From assembly GCF_013255915.1 (NCBI RefSeq), contig NZ_CP053896.1, forward strand, positions 1,240,001 through 1,304,000: a stretch of DNA of 64,000 nucleotides, written 5' to 3'. The notes below the pieces were generated by a model, which saw only the letters and a program-made list of their open reading frames with translations, was not told the DNA's origin and made no database searches. Source of the DNA: Providencia rettgeri (lineage in GTDB: Bacteria; Pseudomonadota; Gammaproteobacteria; Enterobacterales; Enterobacteriaceae). Positions within the stretch are counted from its first letter, which is position 1. Each line of letters starts with the position of its first letter. Positions 1 through 10,364 of this stretch are shown piece after piece. Both the position numbers and the translations under genes were made by a program.

Positions 1-153
1 TAAAGGATAAATGGCTAAGATCAGTGACTGGATCATGTCATTGAGTAAATGAGAAACACTGATCGCAGTTAGGATACTAAAGACCGTTTTCCCTGTTTTA
101 TTTAATGGCTTTGACGGGCTTGGGTTGTTGGGGGTTGTGGTTTGCTCACTCAT
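1..153 (-). CDS. fsr: Fosmidomycin resistance MFS transporter Fsr, N-terminal part (cut by window edge)
   Basis: The first 51 codons of a minus-strand gene that runs off the left end. The start ATG is at 153-151. After a polar, Pro/Thr-rich head the protein contains SHLLNDMIQSLILAIYPL, which matches the first membrane segment of E. coli Fsr, an inner-membrane major-facilitator antiporter that exports fosmidomycin. Position next to ushA, divergently transcribed, is the same as in E. coli. The rest of the protein is not visible, so function rests on this short N-terminus and on gene order. Confidence 0.85.
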   Translation of the reverse strand, partial: MSEQTTTPNNPSPSKPLNKTGKTVFSILTAISVSHLLNDMIQSLILAIYPL

Positions 154-411
154 GTCATTATCAACTTTTTGTGTTACATAATTGTTATTAATATAACTGA
201 AATACAATTTATTTAAATGAATAAATAAATCACGTGAATAACTAGTGCTCGTTAATTATTTGATGGCGATCTCATTTTTATGAAACGAATTTCTTATTCT
301 GCAATAGGTATCAAATCCTGCTCATATTTTTATGCTATAAGACAGCAGGTAGTGACAAACTATAATCTAATATGACTGTATAAAAATTCCTATACCAGCA
401 GGGAGAAATGT

Positions 412-2076
412 ATGAAGTTTGCATTTAAGGCATGCGCATTAACGGTATCGTTAGCGTTAATACCCGCAACTATGGCAATTGCGTGGGAAAAAGACAAAAC
501 ATACAATATTACCATTTTGCATACCAATGACCATCATGGCCACTTTTGGCACAACGACCACGGTGAATATGGTTTAGCAGCGCAAAAAACGGTAGTTGAT
601 GAAATTCGTGACGAAGTTGCTAAGCAAGGTGGCAGTGTTTTACTGCTCTCTGGTGGCGATATTAATACCGGTGTACCAGAGTCTGATTTACAAGATGCAG
701 AACCTGATTTTAAAGGAATGAACTTAGTCGGTTACGATGCAATGGCATTAGGAAACCACGAGTTTGATAACCCACTTGAGACGCTGCGTCAGCAAGAAAA
801 ATGGGCAACCTTTCCGTTTTTATCCGCCAATATTTATCAAAGCAGTACAGGTAAACGCCTTTTCAAACCTTACCAAATCTTTGATAAACAAGGTGTAAAA
901 ATTGCTGTTATGGGGTTAACCACTGACGACACCGTGCGTATTGGTAACCCTGCCAACTTCCCTGATGTCGAATTCCGTGTGCCTGCGGACGAAGCCAAAA
1001 AAGTGGTTGAAGAGCTCCGAGCGACAGAAAAACCAGACATTATTATCGCCGCAACCCATATGGGGCATTATGATGATGGCAACCATGGTTCGAATGCCCC
1101 AGGCGATGTAGAAATGGCACGCAGCTTACCCGCTGGTTATTTAGATATGATAGTGGGTGGTCACTCACAAGACCCTGTTTGTATGTCTCAAGAAAAGAAA
1201 AACTACAAACAGGAAGACTATGTACCCGGTACACCGTGTGCGCCAGATAACCAAAATGGAACTTGGATTGTGCAAGCCCATGAATGGGGTAAATATGTTG
1301 GCCGTGCGGATTTTGAATTTAAAAACGGTAAGTTTACCCTGAAGCACTACCAGTTAATCCCAATTAACTTGAAGAAAAAAGTCACAAAAGAAGATGGGAC
1401 TAGCGAGCGAGTTTACTATACGCAAGAAATTGCTCATAACCCTGACATGATGAAATTACTGACACCTTATCAAGAAAAAGGTGACAAGCAATTGAGTGTT
1501 AAAGTGGGCTCTGTTGAAGGTAAACTTGAAGGTGATCGCAGTAAAGTGCGTTTTGTGCAAACCAATATGGGGCATCTTCTGTTAGCTGCACAAAAAGAAC
1601 GCGCAGGGGCTGATTTCGCGATTATGAGCGGTGGCGGTGTTCGTGATTCCATTGAAAGTGGCGATATCACTTATAAAGATGTGCTTAAGGTTCAACCGTT
1701 TGCCAATGAGTTAGTTTATGTGGACTTCAAAGGTGATGAAGTTATCCCATATCTGACTGCGGTTGCGAATATGAAACCAGATGCAGGCGCGTATGGTCAG
1801 TTCTACAATGTGAATTTAACCCTGAATAAAGATGGCACGATTAGTGATGTCAAAATTGATGGGAAGCCTGTTGACCCGGCCAAAACGTATCGTATGGCAA
1901 CGTTGAATTTCAATGCAATTGGTGGGGACGGTTACCCGAAAATTGATAACCACCCTAATTATGTTAATACCGGCTTTGTCGATGCGGAAGTGCTCAAAGG
2001 GTATATTGAAAAACACTCCCCGCTGAAAGCGGCAGACTATGAGCCAAAAGGTGAGATTATTTATAATAATAATTAA
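412..2076 (+). CDS. ushA: Periplasmic UDP-sugar hydrolase / 5'-nucleotidase UshA
   Basis: 554 residues, the usual length. It hydrolyses UDP-sugars and 5'-nucleotides in the periplasm so that nucleosides can be taken up. A Sec signal peptide (about residues 1-24, ending before WEKDKTYN) precedes the metallophosphatase domain, with metal-ligand motifs HTNDHHGHFW, GGDINTG, GNHEFDNP and GGHSQDP. The C-terminal nucleotide-binding domain has SGGGVRDS, YGQFYNVN and FNAIGGDGYP. GGGAG lies just upstream of the chosen ATG. A terminator follows. Standard family member, nothing missing. Confidence 0.97.
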   Translation: MKFAFKACALTVSLALIPATMAIAWEKDKTYNITILHTNDHHGHFWHNDHGEYGLAAQKTVVDEIRDEVAKQGGSVLLLSGGDINTGVPESDLQDAEPDFKGMNLVGYDAMALGNHEFDNPLETLRQQEKWATFPFLSANIYQSSTGKRLFKPYQIFDKQGVKIAVMGLTTDDTVRIGNPANFPDVEFRVPADEAKKVVEELRATEKPDIIIAATHMGHYDDGNHGSNAPGDVEMARSLPAGYLDMIVGGHSQDPVCMSQEKKNYKQEDYVPGTPCAPDNQNGTWIVQAHEWGKYVGRADFEFKNGKFTLKHYQLIPINLKKKVTKEDGTSERVYYTQEIAHNPDMMKLLTPYQEKGDKQLSVKVGSVEGKLEGDRSKVRFVQTNMGHLLLAAQKERAGADFAIMSGGGVRDSIESGDITYKDVLKVQPFANELVYVDFKGDEVIPYLTAVANMKPDAGAYGQFYNVNLTLNKDGTISDVKIDGKPVDPAKTYRMATLNFNAIGGDGYPKIDNHPNYVNTGFVDAEVLKGYIEKHSPLKAADYEPKGEIIYNNN

Positions 2077-2091
2077 ATCATTATTACCTTG

Positions 2092-2121
2092 AAAGCCTCA
2101 CCGCTCGCGGTGGGGCTTTTT
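2092..2121 (+). terminator. Rho-independent terminator after ushA
   Basis: A GC-rich stem (GCCTCACCG / CGGTGGGGC, loop CTCG) is followed directly by a T run. It sits 16 bases after the ushA stop and also lies between ushA and the convergent gene ending at 2129. Confidence 0.85.
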
Positions 2122-2128
2122 ATCGTCA

Positions 2129-2461
2129 TTATTTAGAGCAAAAAACATGAGCGACTAAATGAGGGCCTTCATAAATATCAAATGAATGATAATTTAATAA
2201 ATATTTATGAGGCGCATGTTCAACAAGAAAGCGCACAGTTCCTCGGCTTATTTGTCGATTATGGCTATTGCGTAAATGAAACGCTAGCTGGAATATCACA
2301 CTCCAAGATTCATCGGGTTTGAGGCTGAAACGAGCAACAGCACAGTAAGACCCAATTGCTGGCGGCTGTTGCCTACCGCCTTCTTGAGCCGATAACCATT
2401 CAATCGTCGCTGCGATTGTCACGGGTTTAATATCATTTACGTATTTCAGCGAAGGTTGCAT
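2129..2461 (-). CDS. Small uncharacterised protein with EF-Tu domain III-like sequence
   Basis: 110 residues as drawn. The stretch [15 protein letters not shown] followed by YCAVARF resembles the third beta-barrel of elongation factor Tu (xEGGRxTPx). Stand-alone copies of such a domain occur in bacteria as hypothetical proteins; the resemblance is from memory. Its 5' end overlaps the last 29 bases of ybaK on the same strand, so the two are probably translationally coupled. No clear ribosome-binding site is seen for the ATG at 2461, and the domain itself begins near residue 12, so the true start could be further in. Function unknown. Confidence 0.6.
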   Translation of the reverse strand: MQPSLKYVNDIKPVTIAATIEWLSAQEGGRQQPPAIGSYCAVARFSLKPDESWSVIFQLAFHLRNSHNRQISRGTVRFLVEHAPHKYLLNYHSFDIYEGPHLVAHVFCSK

Positions 2462-2906
2462 TCAGCACTTTGGCGAGATCGGTAGGAGCAAGTTCAATAT
2501 CTAGCCCACGTTTCCCACCTGAAACAAACATAGTGGCATATTGCTGAGCTTGGTCGTCAATTACTGTTGGTAAGCGCTTTTTTTGACCTAATGGGCTAAT
2601 TCCCCCAAGCAAGTATCCCGTTGTTTTTTGAGCGATTTGTGGGTCCGCCATTTCAACTTTTTTGACCTTAAACACTTTGGCAACCTGTTTTAAATCTAAT
2701 TGCCCTGAAACAGGTGTGACGGCCACGGCTAACGTTTTTTGATCGCCATTGAGTGCGACTAACAAGGTTTTAAACACTTGCTTGGCATCTAACCCAAGTT
2801 TTTGTACTGCTTCATCACCAAAGTTACTTTCATTTGGGTCGTGGTCATAAGGATGTAAAGTGAAGGAAATTTTTTGTTTTTCGAGTAATTTAACGGCTGG
2901 GGTCAT
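2433..2906 (-). CDS. ybaK: Cys-tRNA(Pro)/Cys-tRNA(Cys) deacylase YbaK
   Basis: 157 residues, close to E. coli YbaK (159). A trans-editing enzyme that hydrolyses cysteine mischarged onto tRNA(Pro), working with prolyl-tRNA synthetase in the cytoplasm. The single YbaK/ProX editing fold is visible, including the catalytic Lys region (KQVFKTLLV) and the glycine-rich loop [10 protein letters not shown]. It is the middle gene of a minus-strand run after ybaP; the gap to ybaP is 21 bases. The 110-residue gene downstream overlaps its end. Confidence 0.95.
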   Translation of the reverse strand: MTPAVKLLEKQKISFTLHPYDHDPNESNFGDEAVQKLGLDAKQVFKTLLVALNGDQKTLAVAVTPVSGQLDLKQVAKVFKVKKVEMADPQIAQKTTGYLLGGISPLGQKKRLPTVIDDQAQQYATMFVSGGKRGLDIELAPTDLAKVLNATFAEIRK

Positions 2907-2927
2907 TTTGAGCCTTCTATTTATGAC

Positions 2928-3728
2928 TTAGTTTCGCAAATATTCTACTAGACTATTTTCACCAAACAGGTGTAACGCACCAACGGCAACCACATAGTTA
3001 CCATCAGGAAGTGACCTAAGTTGTTCGCTCCAATTCGCGTTTCGTTGCTTCATCAATACTTGGTAAATATCTTCGCTAAAGGTATTGGGTAAAGCGGTAC
3101 GATTATTGGGTTGGTAGTCTAGCCACCAGCCTATCATCGTTTGTAGCGAGCGCGCGTTTTCACGCCAGTGGTTCAATGAGTCTTGTAATAACGCTAACCC
3201 ATTATTAGGCAAAGAAAGCAGCAATTCAACTTGAGAGGCGGTTCCTTCTAGTTCAATAATTGGTTTGAGTTGTGATTGCGCATTACGGATAAGTTGGTAG
3301 TCAATACCGTAATGGCCTCTAAGCCCGAGCTCTTGGGCTTGGGTTGCTTGCAAAATCAGGGCGATTTGCCATGAGGGTAAGGCATCAAAGCGTTCGGGGG
3401 ATTGGCGGAGCTCTAAGCAATATTGTTGAAAAAGGTGATATTCATCAAGAGTGAGTCGTTGTTCGACAGGGAGAAGTTCGGTGGTATCGCTAGGAAATGG
3501 GGAGTGAGTTTCAGTGATATCCGCCTCAACGATCAAGGCATCTGCGAGATTAAGTTTATCTAATAATGTGGCAGACAAAGGAAACATATTTTCTGTTCCC
3601 ATATGGATGCTACCCACAACGTGCAATTTAAGATTTTTTGATAGCCGAATATCAATGGCAGGGTAAGGGTAAGCCGGAGCGGTTTGCGTATGAAGCCAAT
3701 TTTTTAAATTTTCGAACAGTTTACCCAC
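2928..3728 (-). CDS. ybaP: TraB/GumN family protein YbaP
   Basis: 266 residues, similar to E. coli YbaP (264). The TraB/GumN family carries GxxH motifs proposed to form a Tiki-like metalloprotease site. Here the N-terminal VGSIHMG and C-terminal VGALHLFGENSLVEYL are present. The start is a GTG at 3728 with AGGGACG upstream. No signal peptide is obvious; the head is a short amphipathic stretch. Function is not established in enterobacteria. It lies 21 bases upstream of ybaK, the order seen in E. coli. Confidence 0.85.
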   Translation of the reverse strand: MGKLFENLKNWLHTQTAPAYPYPAIDIRLSKNLKLHVVGSIHMGTENMFPLSATLLDKLNLADALIVEADITETHSPFPSDTTELLPVEQRLTLDEYHLFQQYCLELRQSPERFDALPSWQIALILQATQAQELGLRGHYGIDYQLIRNAQSQLKPIIELEGTASQVELLLSLPNNGLALLQDSLNHWRENARSLQTMIGWWLDYQPNNRTALPNTFSEDIYQVLMKQRNANWSEQLRSLPDGNYVVAVGALHLFGENSLVEYLRN

Positions 3729-3842
3729 GATTTCGTCCCTGTGTTATCTCTCATTTTATTAGGTTAAACAATCTAGCCGCAATTTGCGAATACTCATCGC
3801 TAATTGCGCATTTTTTAGCAGATTGATGACATCGTGGAGGCG

Positions 3843-3868
3843 AAAAAATGCCCCTGTCAAAGGGGCAT
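3843..3868 (-). terminator. Terminator after hdeD
   Basis: On the minus strand a perfect stem ATGCCCC/GGGGCAT (loop TTTGAC) is followed by TTTTTT. It starts eight bases after the stop codon of the hdeD-like gene. Confidence 0.88.
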
Positions 3869-3875
3869 GGTAGGG

Positions 3876-4457
3876 TTAATTATTTTTACTGATACCTTTA
3901 AATACACTGAGTAACGTGAACAAACTAAAGGAACTAAACACCATTTCGATACCAATTAGGGTTGTCAGTAAGGTAATTGATGTAATTGGGCCATTACCGA
4001 TAAGTAAATAGGCAATAAAGAAATCTAACAGCCCAATGATGATTTGTAACCAGCCACCCGCTGAGCTAATTTGTTGGAAGCCGACATACAGCCGAATGAC
4101 CCCACCCACGATAAATAAAGCCGCCACTAAAATAGCCAAAGCTACCAAACTTTGTAACGGGTCTTTAATAAACGAGTAGCCGACAATGATATAGATAAGG
4201 CCAATAACAAAACCAAATAACCGGGACCAACCGGTATAGATCACGGTACTTAGAATGCTTACAATCGCGCCAACGCCCCCAATAATCAGGAGCACCCCAA
4301 GTACGGTACTAACGGCAATGCCTGAAATCATTGGGTTGATAATGCAAAAAATTCCACCAGCCAACAGTAAAATGGATAAGATCACCAAAAAGGTACGTTG
4401 CTTTTTAAACTCTTCGCCTGCAAGTTTGGCGAGTTTTTCACGATCAATATTAAGCAT
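3876..4457 (-). CDS. hdeD: HdeD-family membrane protein (DUF308)
   Basis: 193 residues from the ATG at 4457, which has TTTGGAG upstream; an in-frame TTG at 4469 would add four residues but overlaps that Shine-Dalgarno sequence. Six hydrophobic segments follow a short charged head, the DUF308/HdeD architecture. HdeD in E. coli is an inner-membrane protein linked to acid resistance at high cell density. Family assignment is from the repeated helix pairs (LLLAGGIFCIINP, LLIIGGVGAIVS). The gene is monocistronic, with its own terminator. Acid resistance here is inferred from the family only. Confidence 0.8.
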   Translation of the reverse strand: MLNIDREKLAKLAGEEFKKQRTFLVILSILLLAGGIFCIINPMISGIAVSTVLGVLLIIGGVGAIVSILSTVIYTGWSRLFGFVIGLIYIIVGYSFIKDPLQSLVALAILVAALFIVGGVIRLYVGFQQISSAGGWLQIIIGLLDFFIAYLLIGNGPITSITLLTTLIGIEMVFSSFSLFTLLSVFKGISKNN

Positions 4458-4603
4458 TTTGTACTCCAAATATTAAGTAACTAACTATTTATAAGTATAG
4501 GCTTAGCTTGATATTAATGACATAAAAAATAATGCGATTTTTACTTAGTAAGAAAATGAAGTGTTGTGGTGACAAGGTTTCGATATGAACAGCATTCATC
4601 ATT

Positions 4604-4630
4604 AAAAAGGGAGGAACTCATGTTCCTCCC
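4604..4630 (-). terminator. Terminator after copA
   Basis: Perfect 9-bp stem GGGAGGAAC/GTTCCTCCC with a four-base loop, followed on the minus strand by TTTTT. Lies 12 bases after the copA stop. Confidence 0.88.
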
Positions 4631-4641
4631 ACTTTTGGGTA

Positions 4642-7575
4642 TTATTTCTCAGGTTTAAAGCGTAATAAGCGGTTTGCGTTACTGACCACGGTAATGGATG
4701 ATAAAGCCATTGCTGCGCCTGCAACGACAGGGTTAAGTAAAGTCCCGGTAATTGGGTATAAAATACCCGCGGCAATTGGGATACCTAAGGTATTGTAAAC
4801 AAAGGCCCCAAATAAGTTTTGCTTCATATTACGCAGTGTTCCTTTCGAAATAGACACTGCATCGGCTACACCATGTAAGCTTTGGCGCATCAGGGTAATC
4901 GATGCCGTTTCAATAGCGATATCACTGCCGCCGCCCATCGCAATACCAACGTCAGCTCGGGCTAGAGCAGGGGCATCATTGATACCATCACCCACCATCG
5001 CAACTTTGTGGCCTTTAGCTTGTAAGGCTTCAATCGCGGCGGATTTACCGTCTGGCATGACGCCTGCTATTACCTCATCAATACCCGCTTCTTTGGCTAT
5101 CGCATTGGCAGTTACTGGGTTATCCCCGGTTAACATGACTAATCGGAAACCTTGTTTATGTAACCGCGCCAGTGCGCTTATGCTATCTTCACGCAATGGG
5201 TCACGGATAGATAACAGCGCGGCAACTTTACCATCAACAGCCAGTAAAACAGGCGTTACGCCTTGAGTGGCTTGTTGGTGTAATGTTTCTTCAATATCAC
5301 GGGTATCAACATTATTTTGCGCTAACAGTTTTTGGTTACCTAACAAAATAGTTTGGCCGTTAATTATTGCACTAATACCTAACCCAGCTAAGGTTCTAAA
5401 CTGCTCATTAGCGGGTAGTGTTAAGCCTTTTGCGCGATTTAAAACAGCGCGGGCAAGTGGGTGATTAGAGCCATTTTCTAATGAAGCGGCAAACTGTAAG
5501 GCGGTATCTTGTTCGAACCCATTAAACACGTGGATATCCGTAACTTGAGGCATGCCTTCAGTCAATGTACCTGTTTTATCAAATACAATGGTATCTAATT
5601 CACTGGCTTGCTGTAATGCATCTGCATCGCGTACTAACACGCCAAACTCAGCCGCTCGGCCCACGCCAGAAATAATCGACATTGGTGTTGCAAGGCCAAG
5701 CGCACAAGGGCACGCAATAATTAACACGGTTGTGGTGATAACGAGTGCGTAAGTAATCTGTGGTGCAGGCCCAACAAAGTACCAAATTGCACCTGAAATT
5801 AAGGCGATAGCTACTACAATCGGCACAAAGACGGCAGAAATACGGTCAGCAAGCTGGCCAATTTGTGGTTTACTACTTTGTGCTTGGCGAACAAGGTGAA
5901 TAATTCGAGCTAAAGTCGTTTGGCTACCGACAGCCGCGGCACGAAATAGCACGGTACCATCCTGTACCACAGTACCTGCATGGACTTGATCCCCTTTACT
6001 TTTTTGCTGTGGGATCGGCTCACCCGTTAGCATGGCTTCATCTAACCAAACCTCGCCTTCGATAATTTCACCATCAACAGGGACACGGTCACCAGTTGCT
6101 AAGCGTAAAACCATCCCTTTTTTGACTTGCTCCAGTGGCATATCCACTTCGCCTTGCTCTGTGACAACACGGGCAGTTGGCGGTGTCAGGTCTAGCAAGC
6201 GTTCAAGGGCTTTTGATGAACGTTGGCGAGCTCGCTGTTCTAGGGCATGACCAAGGTTAATAAGACCGATGATCATAGCACTGGCTTCATAATAAAGATG
6301 GCGAGCTTGGTCTGGGAATAACTCAGGCCAAATATTCACCACAATCGAATAAAGCCAAGCCGCTCCTGTTCCTAACGCAACTAAGGTATCCATAGTGGCG
6401 CTGCCATTTTTCAGGCTTTGCCATGCATTACGATAAAAGTGCCCACCTGCAAATACCATTACCGCAAGGGTTAATGCACCAATAGTGAGCCAAATGGTAT
6501 GGTTTTGCTCAGTCAGCACCATGTTATCGCCCATCATCCCCCATACCATCACAGGGATACCAAGGGCAAGAGCTAATGCAGATTGCCAGCGGAAGCGGCG
6601 CATATTGGCTTGCGCGACTTCTTGTTGGCGCTCACGGCGTTTGGCTTCATCTTGAATAATCTCCGCACCATAGCCTGCTTTGACAACCGCGTCGATTAAA
6701 TCATTTGGTTCAGCAGTTCCGGTGACTAAAGCACTACGCTCAGCTAAGTTGACACGTGCATTTTCAACGCCCGGTACGCTATTTAAGGCTTTCTGGACTT
6801 TGTTGACACAACTGGCACAGGTCATGCCATCGAGCAGTAACTGTATGCTGTCATCCATTGGGCTAATTTCAGGCTGTTCACCTAAATCAGACTCTTGTGC
6901 CGGGATCTCACAGATTGCCGCTGAATCAGCTTCCGGCTGTTCAGTTGTGGTACTCAGCGGCTCAGTTTTTGGGTGAGATTCATCCACAGTGGCTTGGTAG
7001 CCAGCGGCTTGAACCGCAGCAATTAAGACGTCTACGGAGGCCGTACCACGAACAACAGCGGTTTGGGTATCGACAGTTGCGCTTTCAACACCATCAACCG
7101 CTTCTAGCGCCTGCTGTGTTTTAGCGGCACATTTCATGCAAGTTAGACCCGAAAGGGCTAAAGTGATCGCTTTTGTTTGAGCCAGTTCTGCATTGTAGCC
7201 AGCTTGTTGAACGGCAGCGATTAACGTTTGCGCATCAGCAGTGCCATATACCTTGGCGCTAGTCGTATCGACAACAGCAGCGGCGACACCGTCAACCTCT
7301 TCGAGTGCTTTTTGTGTTTTACCCGCACATTTCATACAGTTGAGGCCAGAAAGTTGTAATTCGATATCTGGGGTTGTAGCCACTTCAGCTTCATAACCTG
7401 CGTCAACGATGGTTTTAATTAAATCAGCCACATTGGCATCACTTTCCATCACGGCATAATCGATAGTGACTTTTAAGTTAGTGACATCACCGCGCCCTTC
7501 GAGCGCTTTAGTGACTGAGCCGACACAGTGCATGCAGCTTAGCCCCTGTAATTTTAAAATAATCATGTTACTCAT
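4642..7575 (-). CDS. copA: Copper-exporting P1B-type ATPase CopA with four metal-binding domains
   Basis: 977 residues from the ATG at 7575, chosen because GGAGG lies 7 bases upstream; the frame stays open a further 37 codons but without support. It pumps Cu(I) from cytoplasm to periplasm. Four N-terminal heavy-metal domains are present, with CxxC motifs GLSCMHC, GLNCMKC, GLTCMKC and GMTCASC; E. coli CopA (834 residues) has two. Next come eight predicted membrane segments with the transport motif CPC (ACPCALG), the phosphorylation site DKTGT, GEP in the actuator domain, HP (NHPLA), TGDN and [10 protein letters not shown]. Divergent from cueR, with a CueR operator in the promoter. Confidence 0.96.
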   Translation of the reverse strand: MSNMIILKLQGLSCMHCVGSVTKALEGRGDVTNLKVTIDYAVMESDANVADLIKTIVDAGYEAEVATTPDIELQLSGLNCMKCAGKTQKALEEVDGVAAAVVDTTSAKVYGTADAQTLIAAVQQAGYNAELAQTKAITLALSGLTCMKCAAKTQQALEAVDGVESATVDTQTAVVRGTASVDVLIAAVQAAGYQATVDESHPKTEPLSTTTEQPEADSAAICEIPAQESDLGEQPEISPMDDSIQLLLDGMTCASCVNKVQKALNSVPGVENARVNLAERSALVTGTAEPNDLIDAVVKAGYGAEIIQDEAKRRERQQEVAQANMRRFRWQSALALALGIPVMVWGMMGDNMVLTEQNHTIWLTIGALTLAVMVFAGGHFYRNAWQSLKNGSATMDTLVALGTGAAWLYSIVVNIWPELFPDQARHLYYEASAMIIGLINLGHALEQRARQRSSKALERLLDLTPPTARVVTEQGEVDMPLEQVKKGMVLRLATGDRVPVDGEIIEGEVWLDEAMLTGEPIPQQKSKGDQVHAGTVVQDGTVLFRAAAVGSQTTLARIIHLVRQAQSSKPQIGQLADRISAVFVPIVVAIALISGAIWYFVGPAPQITYALVITTTVLIIACPCALGLATPMSIISGVGRAAEFGVLVRDADALQQASELDTIVFDKTGTLTEGMPQVTDIHVFNGFEQDTALQFAASLENGSNHPLARAVLNRAKGLTLPANEQFRTLAGLGISAIINGQTILLGNQKLLAQNNVDTRDIEETLHQQATQGVTPVLLAVDGKVAALLSIRDPLREDSISALARLHKQGFRLVMLTGDNPVTANAIAKEAGIDEVIAGVMPDGKSAAIEALQAKGHKVAMVGDGINDAPALARADVGIAMGGGSDIAIETASITLMRQSLHGVADAVSISKGTLRNMKQNLFGAFVYNTLGIPIAAGILYPITGTLLNPVVAGAAMALSSITVVSNANRLLRFKPEK

Positions 7576-7662
7576 TTTGCAGCCTCCAAAACCCGTTTGA
7601 TGTATTGGGTCTATAACTTTATCTACAATTAGGTCTATAATTCGACAATGAGCAAAGGTTAC

Positions 7663-7686
7663 ACCTTCCAGCAAGGTTAAGGTCAA
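7663..7686 (-). promoter_or_regulatory. CueR-controlled copA promoter (operator and -35)
   Basis: Read on the minus strand, TTGACC (-35, bases 7686-7681) is followed by TTAACCTTGCTGGAAGGT, essentially identical to the E. coli copA promoter bound by CueR, with its long MerR-type spacer. The dyad ACCTT..AAGGT spans 7663-7677. The -35 element sits only 8 bases from the cueR start codon on the other strand, so CueR or polymerase binding here could also affect cueR. Confidence 0.9.
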
Positions 7687-7694
7687 GAGGAATT

Positions 7695-8105
7695 ATGAAT
7701 ATTAGTGAAATTGCCAAAAAAACGGGCCTAACTGCAAAAGCTATTCGTTTTTATGAAGACAAAGGGCTAATTACACCGCCTGAAAGAGGGGAAAATAGCT
7801 ACCGTTATTATCAGGAGCGTCATTTAAACGAACTCGTATTGCTCAAACAGGCAAAAGATGTGGGTTTTACCTTGGATGAATGTGGCGAACTGTTAGGTTT
7901 ATTTCGTAATCCAACCAGACATAGTGCGGATGTAAAAACGACAACGATAGCGAAGATAAATGAAATAGAGCAGACAATCGTTAAATTGTCTGCTATTCGA
8001 GATACATTACAAGAGCTCGTGGACGTATGCCCTGGGGATGATGGTGCGGATTGCCCAATTATTGACCACTTGGCACGTGGGTGCTGTCATCATGCGAAGG
8101 CTTAA
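7695..8105 (+). CDS. cueR: Copper-responsive MerR-family regulator CueR
   Basis: 136 residues. It has the winged-helix MerR head ([26 protein letters not shown]), a dimerisation helix, and the metal loop CPGDDGADC, in which the two cysteines separated by seven residues match the Cu(I)-binding pair of CueR. A C-terminal CCHHA tail is also typical. It activates copA in response to Cu(I)/Ag(I)/Au(I). AGAGGAATT precedes the ATG. Its last 47 bases overlap the convergent qmcB gene. Confidence 0.95.
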   Translation: MNISEIAKKTGLTAKAIRFYEDKGLITPPERGENSYRYYQERHLNELVLLKQAKDVGFTLDECGELLGLFRNPTRHSADVKTTTIAKINEIEQTIVKLSAIRDTLQELVDVCPGDDGADCPIIDHLARGCCHHAKA

Positions 8106-8538
8106 CCTGCAAGGTGATGCCGTCTACTGCGATGACCACCACTTCTGTATTGGCACTTAATGGCGTGTCGCTATAGACACGCCAACTGCCATCCGCAAGG
8201 CGTACACGGCTAAAACCTTCTTCAGTATCTGACAACAAACGGCTTTTAACACCGATGAGTTGATGGCTAATTTGGTTGACGTTATCTGCCTTATTTTTTT
8301 GCCTATTCCTCAACCAGTTGCGCCATAACACAGCAGAGACAACGGTAAAAATGGCAAATAAAATCCCTTGCCACTCCCAACCGATAAATGGCAGTGCCCA
8401 AGCGATAACCCCAACAAGCACCGCAGCAATACCCGACCATAAAAGATAGCCTGCGGTACCAAGAAGTTCACCAATCAGCAATAGCCCACCAAGGCACAGC
8501 CAAAACCATGCGGGTTGAGCACTGATAAGCTCTATCAT
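8059..8538 (-). CDS. qmcB: NfeD-family membrane protein QmcB/YbbJ
   Basis: 159 residues. Two or three membrane segments (residues about 8-75) are followed by a soluble OB-fold NfeD domain ([29 protein letters not shown]). NfeD proteins partner with the SPFH protein encoded beside them, here qmcA; the start ATG overlaps the qmcA stop by four bases (ATGA), indicating coupling. The 3' end overlaps cueR by 47 bases on the opposite strand. The role is membrane quality control by family; details unknown. Confidence 0.9.
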   Translation of the reverse strand: MIELISAQPAWFWLCLGGLLLIGELLGTAGYLLWSGIAAVLVGVIAWALPFIGWEWQGILFAIFTVVSAVLWRNWLRNRQKNKADNVNQISHQLIGVKSRLLSDTEEGFSRVRLADGSWRVYSDTPLSANTEVVVIAVDGITLQVKPSHDDSTHVPSGQ

Positions 8539-9479
8539 TCTTTTACCTGCTTTTTCATCGCACTGGTTTTCTTGCTTTCGCCGATTAGCTCAGTAATCCC
8601 ACCAATTGCGCCCATTAAATTACTGGCTTCTAATGGCATCATGATGACTTTGCTGTTTTCGGCAGAACCAATACTGGTCAGTGCATCGGTGTATTTTTGC
8701 GCCACAAAGTAATTAATAGCCTGCATATCACCAGCGGCGATAGCTTCAGATACCATTTGTGTCGCTTTTGCTTCCGCTTCCGCGGCTCTTTCACGCGCTT
8801 CGGCTTGTAAAAATGCCGACTGGCGTTCCCCTTCGGCTTTGAGAATTTGTGACTGTTTTTCACCTTCAGCTTTTAAAATTGCCGCTTGTCGGATCCCCTC
8901 GGCCTCAAGAATATCGGCACGTTTAGTACGTTCAGCCTTCATCTGCGCATTCATCGCACTAATCAATTCTTTTGGTGGCTTCACGTCACGAATTTCGATA
9001 CGGGTAATTTTGACACCCCAAGGGTTGGTTGCTTCATCCACCACGTGCAGCAAGCGGCTATTAATGGAATCACGTTGTGACAACATTTCGTCTAGTTCCA
9101 TGGAACCTAATACGGTACGAATATTTGTCATGGTTAAATTCAATACCGAAAGCTCAAGGTTGCTAACCTCATAGGCTGCACGTACTGGGTCAACGACTTG
9201 GATAAAGCAGACAGCATCAATAGTGACGTTGGCATTATCGCGAGAAATAACTTCTTGAGATGGGATATCAAGGACTTGTTCCATCATATTGATGCGACGG
9301 CCAATTTTGTCCATAAATGGGACAATAATATGTAAGCCGGGTTGCAACGTACGGGTATAGCGACCGAAGCGCTCAACGGTCCATTGAAAGCCTTGCGGTA
9401 CTGTTTTAACACAGGTAAAAACAATAACGACAGCGACAAAAATGATAATCGGTATTGCACCAAAGGCGAACAAGTCCAT
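8535..9479 (-). CDS. qmcA: SPFH/stomatin-like membrane protein QmcA
   Basis: 314 residues (E. coli QmcA 305). One N-terminal membrane anchor ([16 protein letters not shown]), then the PHB/SPFH domain ([31 protein letters not shown]), then a long Ala/Glu-rich coiled coil containing repeated ILKAEG units. In E. coli it is an FtsH-HflKC-associated suppressor of membrane stress. The downstream gene is the NfeD partner qmcB, overlapping by four bases. Confidence 0.95.
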   Translation of the reverse strand: MDLFAFGAIPIIIFVAVVIVFTCVKTVPQGFQWTVERFGRYTRTLQPGLHIIVPFMDKIGRRINMMEQVLDIPSQEVISRDNANVTIDAVCFIQVVDPVRAAYEVSNLELSVLNLTMTNIRTVLGSMELDEMLSQRDSINSRLLHVVDEATNPWGVKITRIEIRDVKPPKELISAMNAQMKAERTKRADILEAEGIRQAAILKAEGEKQSQILKAEGERQSAFLQAEARERAAEAEAKATQMVSEAIAAGDMQAINYFVAQKYTDALTSIGSAENSKVIMMPLEASNLMGAIGGITELIGESKKTSAMKKQVKE

Positions 9480-9492
9480 ATTTAACCCTTAA

Positions 9493-10350
9493 TTAGTAAA
9501 GTAATGAATATACTTGGCGACGGTATTTACTGGCAATTGCATCACCGGTTCCCATTGCAGACATAATATCCATCATGGTTTTTCTTACTGCGCCGTCGCC
9601 TGCACCCAAGTCGGTACGTAAAAAGCTGAATAACATTTCCAGCGCTTCTTCGTTGCGGTTCACCTCATGCAGTTTTAGGGCTAATTGAACCGCTAACGTT
9701 GTATTTTGTGGATCTTGATTGAATTCATCTTGTAATTGCTGAATTTCAGGAGTGTCCGCAGCTTGCTTTAATAATTCAATTTGTGCGATTAAACCTTGGT
9801 AACGACTGTCTTTATCCTGTAATGGGACAGCTTCTAAAGTAGCTTGAGCGTCATCAACGAGATTTAAACCGATTTGGGTTTCTGCCAATAATAACGTGAT
9901 GTCGCTATTTTTTGGGTTCAGCTGATGCGCTTCTTTTAATAATGGCAGCGCTTCTTGTGTTTTACCTTCTGCAATTAATTCAGCGGCTTGTGCTGCTTTC
10001 ATTTCTTCTGGGCTTGGCAGCACGCGAGATAAAATTTCCAACACCACTTCTTCTGGTTGTGGTCCTTCAAAGCCATCAACAGGGCGGCCATTTTGTAATA
10101 CATACACAGTAGGGATCGCTTTTAAGCCAAACTGGCTTGCGATCATTTGTTCTTCATCACAATTAACTTTAGCTAAAATAAATGACCCTGCGTAGTCGTT
10201 GGCAATTTTTTCCAACATGGTACCGAAATCTTGGCAATGAGGGCTACGCGGTGACCAAAAGTAAAACATGACAGGTAAGTTCATTGATTGTTCAATGACT
10301 TGGTGTAGGTTGGTTTCGTTAATATCAATTATCTGAGCGTTAGCAAACAT
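9493..10350 (-). CDS. cnoX: Chaperedoxin CnoX (YbbN)
   Basis: 285 residues, matching E. coli CnoX (284). An N-terminal thioredoxin fold (about residues 1-110) carries SPHC in place of the redox CxxC, so only one active-site cysteine is present, as in E. coli YbbN. The remainder is TPR-like ([20 protein letters not shown] and following). CnoX protects substrates under bleach stress and hands them to GroEL or DnaK. It sits 13 bases upstream of qmcA in the conserved order. Confidence 0.95.
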   Translation of the reverse strand: MFANAQIIDINETNLHQVIEQSMNLPVMFYFWSPRSPHCQDFGTMLEKIANDYAGSFILAKVNCDEEQMIASQFGLKAIPTVYVLQNGRPVDGFEGPQPEEVVLEILSRVLPSPEEMKAAQAAELIAEGKTQEALPLLKEAHQLNPKNSDITLLLAETQIGLNLVDDAQATLEAVPLQDKDSRYQGLIAQIELLKQAADTPEIQQLQDEFNQDPQNTTLAVQLALKLHEVNRNEEALEMLFSFLRTDLGAGDGAVRKTMMDIMSAMGTGDAIASKYRRQVYSLLY

Positions 10351-10364
10351 AAGAAGTCTCTTTT

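Noticed and set aside
1043-1347. Overlapping antisense or alternate-frame ORFs inside ushA
   Set aside because: Shadows of a strongly conserved coding frame, without start sites or domain signals.
8059-8105. Mis-annotated end of cueR or qmcB because of the 47-base overlap
   Set aside because: Both C-termini match their families (CueR CCHH tail; NfeD tail), so the convergent overlap appears genuine.
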